From Bacteroidota bacterium (GTDB taxonomy: Bacteria; Bacteroidota; Bacteroidia; Chitinophagales; LD1), in the NCBI GenBank assembly GCA_018267365.1, contig JAFDYQ010000025.1, forward strand, positions 1 to 62,500: DNA of 62,500 nt, written 5' to 3'. The notes beneath the pieces were generated by a model. It was not told the DNA's origin. It made no database searches and saw nothing but the letters and a program-made list of their open reading frames with translations. Every line of letters begins with the position of its first letter. Positions within the stretch are counted from its first letter, which is position 1. The translations under genes were made by a program, and so were the position numbers. Of the stretch, positions 8,978 through 17,282 are shown one piece after another.

Positions 8978-11281
8978 TTAGCTCAGTATTTTCAACTTCG
9001 CAAACTTCAGCATGATCTTCTTCTCCCCAAAGGTAGGGAAGAAGATCGTAGCGATGCGATTGACACCTGCGCCTTCCATTGTAGTCACCTTGCCAGTGCC
9101 AAACTTCTCATGCTGCACATCCATGCCGGTCTGCAACTTGCTGGCATCATCTGGTATAAATGGCTCGGTAGACCCAGCTTTCTGAGTACCTAAAGGTGGA
9201 GCTGTCGGCTTAGGGCTCGGTTTGGGGTAGACACTCTTATGATTGCTACTGCCCCATACAGGCTCACGCTCTGTCTGCGGGCGGCTGGACATCATAGGGT
9301 TGGTTGGCTGCGCGCCATGCAGGCTGAGGATACTCTCCGGTATTTCATTCAGAAAGCGCGATGCATCACTGTATTGCAATTGGCCAAATTTATAGCGGGA
9401 TGTAGCATAGGTCAGAAACAGCTTCTTCTCCGCGCGCGTGATGGCTACATAAAAGAGGCGACGCTCCTCCTCCAAGTCGTCTATAGAATATAGAGACTGT
9501 GAAGAGGGAAACAAACCCTCCTCCATACCCACTACAAAGACAACTGGAAACTCCAGCCCCTTGGCCGCATGGGTAGTCATCAGCTTCACCGTTTCCTGGC
9601 TCTTTTCGTCCTTCTCGTCGCCGGTCAGCAGGGTGATGCCCTGCAGATATGCGCCCAGACCACGATCATCGCTCAGCTCCCCATCTTCGGTCACGATGTC
9701 ATCTTCTACGAACTCCTTGATACCGTTCAGAAGCTCTTGTATATTCTCATAGCGGGCTACACCCTCTATCGTCTTGTCGTTATACAGCTCGGCCACCAGC
9801 TTAGTGGTCTTGCCTATATGTGTAGCGAGATCAAATGCGTTCTTCTCTTTTGCCAGTGCAGCAAAAGACTTGATCATGATCACAAACTCGTAGATCAGGT
9901 TCTTGGTACGGGTTGGGAAGTCGAACCGTGTGATATTCTCCATCACCTCCCATGGCCGTACATTGTTATTAGCTGCGTAGATAATGATCTTGTCTACCGT
10001 TGTCTGCCCTATGCCACGTACAGGATAGTTGATCACCCGTTTCAGCGCTTCTTCGTCATTATGATTGATGGTCAGCTTCAGGTAGGCTACGAGGTCCTTG
10101 ATCTCCTTACGCTGGTAGAATGACATGCCTCCATAAATCTTATACGCTATGTTGTAACGGCGCAGCGATTCTTCAAACGCGCGCGACTGCGCATTGGTGC
10201 GGTAAAGTATGGCGAAGTCCGTATTCTTCAGGTGGTCGCGCATCTTCAGCTCCATGATGCTATCTGCCACCCAGCGACCCTCTTCATTGTCAGAGGCCAT
10301 TTTTACCACTTTGATCGGCTCTCCTTTTTCATTTTCTGTCCAGATCTCTTTTTTGATCTGGTTTTTATTGCGGAAGATGAGTTCGTTTGCCGCCTTTACT
10401 ATGTTCTGCGTAGAACGGTAGTTTTGCTCCAGCTTAAATATTTTCAGGTCTGGAAAGTCTTTCTCAAAGTTCAGGATGTTGTCTATCGTCGCTCCACGAA
10501 AGGCATAGATAGACTGCGCATCATCACCCACCACAGTGATATTCTCATGCATGGCGGCTATTCGCTTTACGATGGAATACTGCAGATAGTTTGTATCCTG
10601 AAACTCATCGATCAGCACATATTGGAATTTGTGCTGGTATTTGTACAGTACATCTGGGAAGCGCTCGAGCAATTCATAGGTCTTGAGTAGCAGGTCGTCA
10701 AAATCCATCGCGCCGCTTTTGAAGCAGCGGTTGCAATACTCTGCGTAGATACTCGCTGTCTCAGGTCGGCGTGTCTCGCGGTCCTCTGCCAGAAGGTCCG
10801 GGTCGTTCTTATATTCCTCCGGGAATATCAGTCCGTTCTTGCAGGCACTGATACGGTATTGTATCTGGTTTGGCTTGTAGATCTTATCGTCCAGGTTGCG
10901 CTCTTTGATGATCGTTTTGATCAGTGAGCGCGCATCTTCGGTATCGTAGATGGTAAAGTTAGACGGGTAGCCCAGGCGCTGTGCATCTACCCGCAGCAGG
11001 CGCGCAAACACCGAGTGGAAGGTGCCCATAAAGAGCGACCGCGCGCTATTGTGCGTGATACTCTCGATACGGTTACGCATCGATTCTGCTGCTTTATTGG
11101 TAAAGGTCAGCGCCAATATGGAGAATGGATTGACACCATTCTGCAGCATGTGTGCGATGCGGTAGGTCAGTACACGGGTCTTGCCGGAGCCGGGGCCGGC
11201 TACGATCATCGTAGGCCCATTGGTATTGACTACCGCCTGCTGCTGTATGTCATTTAGTTCGGATAAATAGTCGTGATTCAC
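8978..11281 (-). CDS. uvrD: UvrD/PcrA-type superfamily 1 DNA helicase
   Basis: 767 aa, near the usual UvrD/PcrA length. A 3'-5' helicase used in nucleotide excision and mismatch repair and in clearing RecA or stalled polymerases. Visible motifs in order: GPGSGKTRVLTYR (Walker A), LTFTNKAA, LIDEFQDTN (Walker B, Q motif), VVGDDAQSIYAFRGA, LEQNYRST, TTHAAKGLEFPVVFV, and VAITRAEKKLFLT. A Pro-rich linker near 665-700 leads to a C-terminal Tudor-like end (VQHEKFGTGKV) as in PcrA. The start codon is GTG at 11281. It is divergent from the MtfA-like gene. Confidence 0.95.
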   Translation of the reverse strand: MNHDYLSELNDIQQQAVVNTNGPTMIVAGPGSGKTRVLTYRIAHMLQNGVNPFSILALTFTNKAAESMRNRIESITHNSARSLFMGTFHSVFARLLRVDAQRLGYPSNFTIYDTEDARSLIKTIIKERNLDDKIYKPNQIQYRISACKNGLIFPEEYKNDPDLLAEDRETRRPETASIYAEYCNRCFKSGAMDFDDLLLKTYELLERFPDVLYKYQHKFQYVLIDEFQDTNYLQYSIVKRIAAMHENITVVGDDAQSIYAFRGATIDNILNFEKDFPDLKIFKLEQNYRSTQNIVKAANELIFRNKNQIKKEIWTENEKGEPIKVVKMASDNEEGRWVADSIMELKMRDHLKNTDFAILYRTNAQSRAFEESLRRYNIAYKIYGGMSFYQRKEIKDLVAYLKLTINHNDEEALKRVINYPVRGIGQTTVDKIIIYAANNNVRPWEVMENITRFDFPTRTKNLIYEFVIMIKSFAALAKEKNAFDLATHIGKTTKLVAELYNDKTIEGVARYENIQELLNGIKEFVEDDIVTEDGELSDDRGLGAYLQGITLLTGDEKDEKSQETVKLMTTHAAKGLEFPVVFVVGMEEGLFPSSQSLYSIDDLEEERRLFYVAITRAEKKLFLTYATSRYKFGQLQYSDASRFLNEIPESILSLHGAQPTNPMMSSRPQTEREPVWGSSNHKSVYPKPSPKPTAPPLGTQKAGSTEPFIPDDASKLQTGMDVQHEKFGTGKVTTMEGAGVNRIATIFFPTFGEKKIMLKFAKLKILS

Positions 11282-11361
11282 GCCCGCTAAAATAAGGCAG
11301 AATGGCCGCCAGGCCGTTGCTTTTTATACACAAAGCACGGGGTTTGACACTTTTTAGTTTT

Positions 11362-12195
11362 ATGCCTACTTTGCCATCTGGATATATGGTATACGTTTTT
11401 ATAATTGCTGCTGTAGCAGCCATTCTTTACAAGGTTTATCAAAAGCGGCAGGCCGCTGACGGTGATAGTGCGTACGTTGGCACTTTCGAGTTTGAAAACT
11501 GGCAAAATGGTGCCACGCATCTGATCTCGTCCCGCATGTCTTTCTTCCTGCTGCTGGACTACGAGGAGCGCAGCAGATTTCTGGACAGGACCTACCAGAT
11601 CATGAATGCGCTGCAGTTTGTCAGCCGGGAGGAGGGGTTTGAGGTCACAGATGAGATGCGCATGCTGGTCTCTGCCTCGATGTGCCAGCTTACCTTTGGT
11701 TGGACTGAGCTGCTACCACCAAACCTGAAGCAGATAGATCTTTTCAGCGAGTCGTTTTACTCCCAGGCGGCACGCGCAGAAGTCAAAGGCCTGACGCTGC
11801 CAGGCAGAACCATGCTCTCGTGGCGCTACTTTCAGGAAGGCTATCAGATAGATAATGACAAGATCAATCTGGGACTGCATGAGCTGGCTCACACCATCTG
11901 GGACGAGATGTATAATTACGACTCGGTGAAAGAAGAGCTCGATCGCTGGCAGCGGGTAGCTACTCCTGAGTTTATCCGTATGAGGCGAAATGCGGACTCT
12001 GGCTTCTTTCGCGACTATGCCGGTACCAATATGGAGGAACTGTGGGCCTGTAGCATAGAGTGCTTCTTTGAGGCGCCGGAAGAGTTTTATGCCCAGCTAC
12101 CAGACTTTTACAAGTCTTTGTCAGAGATACTGAATCAGGACACCCTGGCCCGCGCCCTGCGCAAAAAGCAAGCTGCCACTATCCCAGTTGCTTGA
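11362..12195 (+). CDS. MtfA-like zinc peptidase (M90 family), membrane-anchored
   Basis: 277 aa from the ATG at 11362; the frame also allows an ATG at 11302, but that would leave only 20 bases to the divergent helicase gene and put an odd extension before the membrane segment. A single transmembrane helix lies near the N-terminus (VYVFIIAAVAAILY), then a cytosolic-type M90 domain with the zinc motif HELAHTIW at about residues 173-180 and a downstream NMEELWACSIECFFE segment that should supply the third ligand. E. coli MtfA is an aminopeptidase linked to glucose uptake control through Mlc; that link is unlikely here. The 3' end overlaps the convergent dehydrogenase gene by 17 bases. Confidence 0.88.
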   Translation: MPTLPSGYMVYVFIIAAVAAILYKVYQKRQAADGDSAYVGTFEFENWQNGATHLISSRMSFFLLLDYEERSRFLDRTYQIMNALQFVSREEGFEVTDEMRMLVSASMCQLTFGWTELLPPNLKQIDLFSESFYSQAARAEVKGLTLPGRTMLSWRYFQEGYQIDNDKINLGLHELAHTIWDEMYNYDSVKEELDRWQRVATPEFIRMRRNADSGFFRDYAGTNMEELWACSIECFFEAPEEFYAQLPDFYKSLSEILNQDTLARALRKKQAATIPVA

Positions 12196-13105
12196 TCCTT
12201 TGGATCACCACTTCTGCTATTTTCCGCTTCGACTCATGTGTCCAGCCAGCTATGTGTGGCGTGAGCAGTATGCGTTTTTCAGCTATCAGACTGTCAAACC
12301 CTTCCTGCTCTACCGGAGACAGTTTGTCGATCTTTTCATTTTCCAGCACATCCAGCGCAGCTGCTTTGACATGGCCGCTTTTCAGAGCATGGAGCAGCGC
12401 GGTAGTCTTTACTACTTTGCCACGAGAAGTATTGATGAGGTAGATAGGCTTTGCGAAGCGCCCAAAAAAGGCTTCATCTGCCATGTGCTGTGTCTCCGGG
12501 GTTAGCGGCAGGTGCAGGCTCACGACATCTGCCTCAGCAAATATCTCCTCCATCGAGGCTTCCTTCACACGGTCATTGCCAAATCCTTTCTTGTATTTGT
12601 CATAAGCTAGTATCCTGACATCAAAGCCACCCAGTACTTTGCTGAAAGCCTCACCCGTATTGCCCAAAGCGATGATGCCCACTGTTTTGCCGCTCAGTTC
12701 CGTACCGCGGTTGGGCTCGCGTATCCACTGGCCCTGGCGTATTTCATTGTAGGAAATGGAGATGTTGTTCAAAATATTCAGCAGCAGGCCCAAAGCATGC
12801 TCTGCCACTGCATTGCGGTTGCCTTCTGGCGAGTTGAAGTATTTCACTCCATGCGCCTTGCAGGCCTTAGTGTCTATCACCTCCATGCCGGAGCCGAGGC
12901 GGCCCACCCATTTCATATTAGGCGCTTTGCTTAATAGTTCTTCGCCGCAGAATATTTTACTATTGATGATCAGCCCAGTGTATGGCGCAATGATACTCGC
13001 CGTCTCCTCCGCCGTGATCTCCGGACGAAAGTCTACGATGTAGCCCAATCCTTGTAGCTGCTCTATCAGCAGTGGGTATACATCATCTGTGATCAGCGCC
13101 CTCAT
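12179..13105 (-). CDS. D-isomer specific 2-hydroxyacid dehydrogenase (SerA-like)
   Basis: 308 aa. NAD-dependent oxidoreductase that interconverts a 2-keto acid and a D-2-hydroxy acid. The Rossmann motif is GIIALGNTGEAFSKV (near 143-157), the catalytic Arg lies in NTSRGKVV, the Glu in LDVLENEKI and the His in LTPHIAGWT. There is no C-terminal ACT domain, so it is the short type; 3-phosphoglycerate dehydrogenase is one possibility, but the substrate cannot be read from sequence. Its ATG overlaps the TGA of rsmA (ATGA), which implies translational coupling. Confidence 0.9.
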   Translation of the reverse strand: MRALITDDVYPLLIEQLQGLGYIVDFRPEITAEETASIIAPYTGLIINSKIFCGEELLSKAPNMKWVGRLGSGMEVIDTKACKAHGVKYFNSPEGNRNAVAEHALGLLLNILNNISISYNEIRQGQWIREPNRGTELSGKTVGIIALGNTGEAFSKVLGGFDVRILAYDKYKKGFGNDRVKEASMEEIFAEADVVSLHLPLTPETQHMADEAFFGRFAKPIYLINTSRGKVVKTTALLHALKSGHVKAAALDVLENEKIDKLSPVEQEGFDSLIAEKRILLTPHIAGWTHESKRKIAEVVIQRIKQLG

Positions 13106-13866
13106 GCGCCTATCAGGTTGGTCAGTTCTACGAATGCTTTGACATCCAGCTCCTCCGGCCTTTTATTGAATACCTCGTTGTCAGAGATATTCTTCTCGTG
13201 TATCAGCTGCTTCAGGCTATTGCGCATCGTCTTGCGGCGTTGGGTAAAGGCTTGCTTTACCACACGGCGGAAGAGCTTTTCATCGCAGCCCAGTTCCTCC
13301 GACTTCCTGTCCAGCCGCAGCATGCCACTCATCACCTTGGGCGGTGGGTCAAAGGACTCAGGTGGAACATCAAAGAGATACGTGGCATCATAATACGCTT
13401 GCGTCAGTACACTGGTCACCCCGTAGTCCTTGTTTTTAGGCTTTGCAGCGATACGTACAGCTACTTCTTTCTGAAACATGCCGGTCATCCGCGTAATCTT
13501 ATCCCGATGGTCTATGATACGGAAGACGATCTCCGTCGAGATGTTATATGGGAAATTGCCTACGATATGTGTCGGATACTCCAGTATTGCATTTAGATCG
13601 GTTTTCAGGAAGTCCTGATGGATCACGCGATCTGCCATAAAGGCATTTGTCTCCTTCTGATAGGCAGCCCAGCGGTCGTCCAGTTCTATGACGTAGAAGT
13701 TCGCAGGTTTATCCTTGACCAGGTGCTGTGTCAGGGCGCCCATGCCCGGGCCTATCTCTATCACCCTGGCAAAGGCGCTCAGGTCATCGATAGACGCAGC
13801 GATGCGCTCTTGCATCTGCCGGTCTTTGAGAAAGTGCTGCCCGAGTGATTTTTTCAAATGAAGCAT
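13102..13866 (-). CDS. rsmA: 16S rRNA (adenine1518-N6/adenine1519-N6)-dimethyltransferase RsmA
   Basis: 254 aa from the ATG at 13866. Dimethylates two adjacent adenosines in helix 45 of 16S rRNA late in 30S assembly. Hallmarks: KKSLGQHFLKD right after the start, SAM motif EIGPGMGALTQHL, and the catalytic NFPYNIS (NLPY-type). The frame extends to a TTG at 13917, but the extra residues precede the usual family start and are unlikely to be made. Overlaps the downstream dehydrogenase gene by four bases. Confidence 0.95.
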   Translation of the reverse strand: MLHLKKSLGQHFLKDRQMQERIAASIDDLSAFARVIEIGPGMGALTQHLVKDKPANFYVIELDDRWAAYQKETNAFMADRVIHQDFLKTDLNAILEYPTHIVGNFPYNISTEIVFRIIDHRDKITRMTGMFQKEVAVRIAAKPKNKDYGVTSVLTQAYYDATYLFDVPPESFDPPPKVMSGMLRLDRKSEELGCDEKLFRRVVKQAFTQRRKTMRNSLKQLIHEKNISDNEVFNKRPEELDVKAFVELTNLIGA

Positions 13867-13945
13867 AGCGCGAAAGTCGGCAATATTTGCCGGATAGTGA
13901 ATTTGTTTCACAGCCAAAGGGCTGTCAGCCTTGACTTTATTTAGG

Positions 13946-13976
13946 TTTACAGATATGCGGTTTTAATCTATCTTCG
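13946..13976 (+). promoter_or_regulatory. Candidate promoter for the aminopeptidase gene
   Basis: TTTA (13946-13949), a 19-base spacer and TATCTTCG (13969-13976) fit the Bacteroidota TTTG-N19-TAnnTTTG pattern with one mismatch in each box. The ATG follows 19 bases later. Confidence 0.4.
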
Positions 13977-13995
13977 CTCACTCAAATTTCATCCA

Positions 13996-15423
13996 ATGGC
14001 TCTCAAAGTCCAACTTTCAAAAAATACCACTGGTGCCGCGCACCGCATAGTGCTGTGTGACAAAGGCAGTTCTTATGCCTCTTTTTTATCTAAAGAGGAT
14101 GCTGCAGCGGCGAAGGCAGCTTTTGATGACAAGCAACCAATGTATCAGACTGTAGCCAGTGGCAAAAGCACTACACTGGTGATGATAGACAGCAGCAGAG
14201 AGAGCTATAAGCAAAAAGAAGATGCCCGTCGCGCCGCTCATACTGTTTACAAAGGCCTGAATGGCCGCAAGGTGGCAGAGGCGTCTCTGGAAAGCCTGGC
14301 TGCCAATAAAGAGCTCGGCGCTGCATTTGTAGAGGGAGCTATCCTCAGCAGCTATCAGTTTCTGAAATACAAGACCAAAGACGTCAAGCCTAATACTTTT
14401 CTCAAGCTCTCAGTAAATGAAAACACGCTGACCAAGGCCGCGCTCACTGAGCTGGAGGTAGCTACCGGTGGTGTGCTGCTGGCCCGTACGCTGGTGAATG
14501 AGCCCCTGTCGTATCTCACAGCAGAGCAACTGTCTAAGGAGATACAAAAGACTGGCAAAGAGGCTGGTTTCAGCGTAGAAGTGCTGAATAAGAAAAAGAT
14601 CGAAGCGCTCAAAATGGGTGGCCTGCTCGCGGTAAACCGCGGCTCACAGCTGCCTCCTACTTTCAATATACTGGAATACAAGCCTGCAAAGGCAAAAAAT
14701 AAGAAGCCCATCGTACTGGTAGGCAAGGGCGTGGTATATGATACCGGCGGCCTGAGCCTGAAGCCTACGCCAAACAGCATGGACATGATGAAGTGTGATA
14801 TGGCGGGTGCTGCTACCGTGATAGGTACTATCTACACCATAGCCAAACTAAAATTACCCGTGCATGTAGTAGGCCTGATACCAGCTACAGACAATCGTCC
14901 GGGTGAGGATGCCTATGTACCGGGAGATGTAGTGCCGATGATGAACGGTATGAATGTAGAAGTACTCAATACAGATGCAGAAGGCCGGATGATACTGGCA
15001 GACGCACTGACCTATGCGGCGAAATACAAGCCGGAAGTAGTTTTTGATTTCGCTACATTGACCGGTGCTGCCAAGGCAGCCCTGTCTGGATTGGCCACGG
15101 CCTATATGGGCACTGCAGATGCGGCTACCAAACAAAAGCTGGAGGCAAGCAGCAAGAATGTACATGAACATATCTGGGAGTTGCCTTTTTGGGAGGAATA
15201 CGGTCAGCTGATCAAGTCTGATGTAGCTGATATAAAGAACGTAGGCGGCTCAGAGGCTGGTGCTATCACAGCAGGCAAGTTCCTGGAGCATTTTGCCACC
15301 TACCCATGGCTGCACTTCGATATAGCCGGACCGGCATATCTGCTGGCAGAGGATAGCTATCGTGGGCGCTTCGGCACAGGTGTGGGCGTGCGTATGCTCG
15401 TAGATTTTATCAAGAATTATTAA
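13996..15423 (+). CDS. pepA: Leucyl aminopeptidase (M17 family)
   Basis: 475 aa, usual length. Two-metal aminopeptidase that removes N-terminal residues from peptides, cytoplasmic, typically hexameric. The C-terminal catalytic domain shows VLVGKGVVYDTGGLSLKP, MDMMKCDMAGAATV and the signature NTDAEGRMILADAL, with metal-binding Asp and Glu and the active-site Lys and Arg in place. The variable N-terminal half is weakly conserved, as is normal. The E. coli protein also binds DNA at cer sites; no such role can be judged here. The pdxA gene follows within 34 bases, so the two are probably co-transcribed. Confidence 0.94.
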   Translation: MALKVQLSKNTTGAAHRIVLCDKGSSYASFLSKEDAAAAKAAFDDKQPMYQTVASGKSTTLVMIDSSRESYKQKEDARRAAHTVYKGLNGRKVAEASLESLAANKELGAAFVEGAILSSYQFLKYKTKDVKPNTFLKLSVNENTLTKAALTELEVATGGVLLARTLVNEPLSYLTAEQLSKEIQKTGKEAGFSVEVLNKKKIEALKMGGLLAVNRGSQLPPTFNILEYKPAKAKNKKPIVLVGKGVVYDTGGLSLKPTPNSMDMMKCDMAGAATVIGTIYTIAKLKLPVHVVGLIPATDNRPGEDAYVPGDVVPMMNGMNVEVLNTDAEGRMILADALTYAAKYKPEVVFDFATLTGAAKAALSGLATAYMGTADAATKQKLEASSKNVHEHIWELPFWEEYGQLIKSDVADIKNVGGSEAGAITAGKFLEHFATYPWLHFDIAGPAYLLAEDSYRGRFGTGVGVRMLVDFIKNY

Positions 15424-15457
15424 TTAGTGTTCCTTCTCCGGAAGGGTGTGAGTGGTT

Positions 15458-16516
15458 ATGGATAAAAGATTGATAGTAGGTATTACGATAGGCGATTACA
15501 ATGGTATCAGCCCGGAGGTCATCATCCGCACGCTGGAGGATGAGCGTATGTTTCGTAGTGCCGATTTTGTGGTCTATGGCCACAAGTCTATCCTGTCTTT
15601 TTATGCCAAGCACATGAAGTCGCAGCACTTTCAGTCTCACGAGGTGAAAGACCTGAGCGACCTCAATCCAAAGATGGCTAATGTGATCAACTGCTGGGAG
15701 GATCATGTGAACATCACTCCCGGCGAGGCCACCTCAGACGCAGGTGCCAAAGCCCTGTTGGCCCTGAATAAGGCATCAGAAGATCTCGTAGCCGGCCATA
15801 TAGACGTGCTCGTCACAGGCCCTCTGAATAAAGAAACCGTGAGCCAGCACTATGCAGGCTTCAAAGGTCAGACAGAATACATCTCAGTAAAGGCAGGTAG
15901 TGAAAACTCTCTCATGCTCCTCACCAGCGATCGCCTGCGTGTGGGCCTGATGAGCAATCACCTCTCTCTGAAAGAAGTGCCCGGCAAGATCGACATGGTG
16001 CAGATCATAGCCAAGCTGGAGATGCTTAATAAGACACTCAAACAAGACTTTCTCATACAGAAGCCACGCATAGCGGTACTCGGCCTCAATCCGCACTCAG
16101 GAGACAATGGCCTGCTGGGCAAGGAGGAAAAAGAGATCATAGCCCCGGCTGTGATCAAGGCACGGGATAAAGGCATCCTCTGTATGGGCCCCTATCCGGC
16201 GGATGGCTTTTTCGGAGCCGGCTCTTATGCCAAATTTGATGCTGTGCTGGCCATGTACCACGATCAGGGCCTCATACCGTTCAAAACTATCGCTTTCGGC
16301 ACGGGAGTCAACTATACCGCCGGTATCAAAGTGATACGCACCTCTCCCGACCACGGTACTGGCTATGATATAGCCGGCAAGGACCAGGCGAGCACAGACT
16401 CCCTGCGCGCCGCCATACATGAGGCTATAGACATCTATCACCACCGGGCTCAGTACAAGGAGATGACGGCCAATCCGATAGAAAAGGTGCGCCTCAGTGA
16501 GGACCGCGACGCCTGA
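15458..16516 (+). CDS. pdxA: 4-hydroxythreonine-4-phosphate dehydrogenase PdxA
   Basis: 352 aa. Oxidises 4-phosphohydroxy-L-threonine in DXP-dependent pyridoxal phosphate synthesis; PdxJ acts next. Family blocks are visible: GITIGDYNGISPEV at the N-terminus, VTGPLNKETV, GLNPHSGDNGLLGKEE with a metal-binding His, AMYHDQGLIPFK and TSPDHGTGYDIAG with the other metal-binding His residues. I chose the ATG at 15458; an in-frame GTG lies two codons upstream. A GGAAGGG sequence is a plausible ribosome site. Confidence 0.94.
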   Translation: MDKRLIVGITIGDYNGISPEVIIRTLEDERMFRSADFVVYGHKSILSFYAKHMKSQHFQSHEVKDLSDLNPKMANVINCWEDHVNITPGEATSDAGAKALLALNKASEDLVAGHIDVLVTGPLNKETVSQHYAGFKGQTEYISVKAGSENSLMLLTSDRLRVGLMSNHLSLKEVPGKIDMVQIIAKLEMLNKTLKQDFLIQKPRIAVLGLNPHSGDNGLLGKEEKEIIAPAVIKARDKGILCMGPYPADGFFGAGSYAKFDAVLAMYHDQGLIPFKTIAFGTGVNYTAGIKVIRTSPDHGTGYDIAGKDQASTDSLRAAIHEAIDIYHHRAQYKEMTANPIEKVRLSEDRDA

Positions 16517-16621
16517 TCTGCCCTCCCCGGCATACCAAAAGTTTATTTTTCTGCGTTTTTCTTGTGACTTTGCCCCGTGTAGGGCATTATACATAGCAAA
16601 AGCACTGCCGTGCAGTACACT

Positions 16622-17215
16622 ATGCAAGCCACAACCCGACAGATCACGCCTATGCCAGGAACGATAGAGGAGACCGCCCCGCACCTATCGGCAGATGACC
16701 AGATGGTCCTCGCCGCCAAGGCTGACCGTAGCCAGTTTGGTGCACTGTATACTAAATATCATGATCAGCTAGCACGCTTTATCTATCAGCGTATGAGCAG
16801 CCGCGAGGAGGCACTGGATATGACCCAGCAGGTTTTCCTGCAGGCCATGATTGCTCTGGACCGCTATGAGCCGAGGGGTTTCCCTTTCTCCTCCTGGCTA
16901 TATAGGATCGCACTGAATGAGATCAACACCCGCTACCGCAAAACAAAGAATCAACGCACCATCAATATAGATGACAGCTCCATGCACCAGGTGATGGATG
17001 AACTGCAGGAGCCATACTCAGAGGAGAAAGAAGAGCTACTCCTCGCTGCTATGCAGCACCTGGAGGAGGACGAGGTGCAGGTACTGGAGATGCGCTTTTT
17101 TGAAAAACGCCCATTCAAAGAGATCGCTGAGATACGCGATAGCAATGAGTCTGCCGTCAAGATGAAGGTCTACAGGCTCTTGGACAAGCTGAAGGGCATC
17201 ATGGATAGAAAATGA
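16622..17215 (+). CDS. ECF-type RNA polymerase sigma factor
   Basis: 197 aa from the ATG at 16622 (a GTG four codons upstream is also in frame). Sigma region 2 is clear: FGALYTKYHDQLARFIYQR and EEALDMTQQVFLQAM, followed by FSSWLYRIALNEINTRYRK. Region 4 has the helix-turn-helix VQVLEMRFFEKRPFKEIAEI and SAVKMKVYRLLDKLK. There is no sigma region 3, so this is a group 4 (ECF) factor. The next gene encodes a single-pass membrane protein that begins 67 bases later, a typical place for a partner regulator. Target promoters are unknown. Confidence 0.92.
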   Translation: MQATTRQITPMPGTIEETAPHLSADDQMVLAAKADRSQFGALYTKYHDQLARFIYQRMSSREEALDMTQQVFLQAMIALDRYEPRGFPFSSWLYRIALNEINTRYRKTKNQRTINIDDSSMHQVMDELQEPYSEEKEELLLAAMQHLEEDEVQVLEMRFFEKRPFKEIAEIRDSNESAVKMKVYRLLDKLKGIMDRK

Positions 17216-17282
17216 CCACTATCGATAAAACTTTTATAAACCAAAAGAGAGACCAATACCCTATCAGGGTCAGGATATAAAA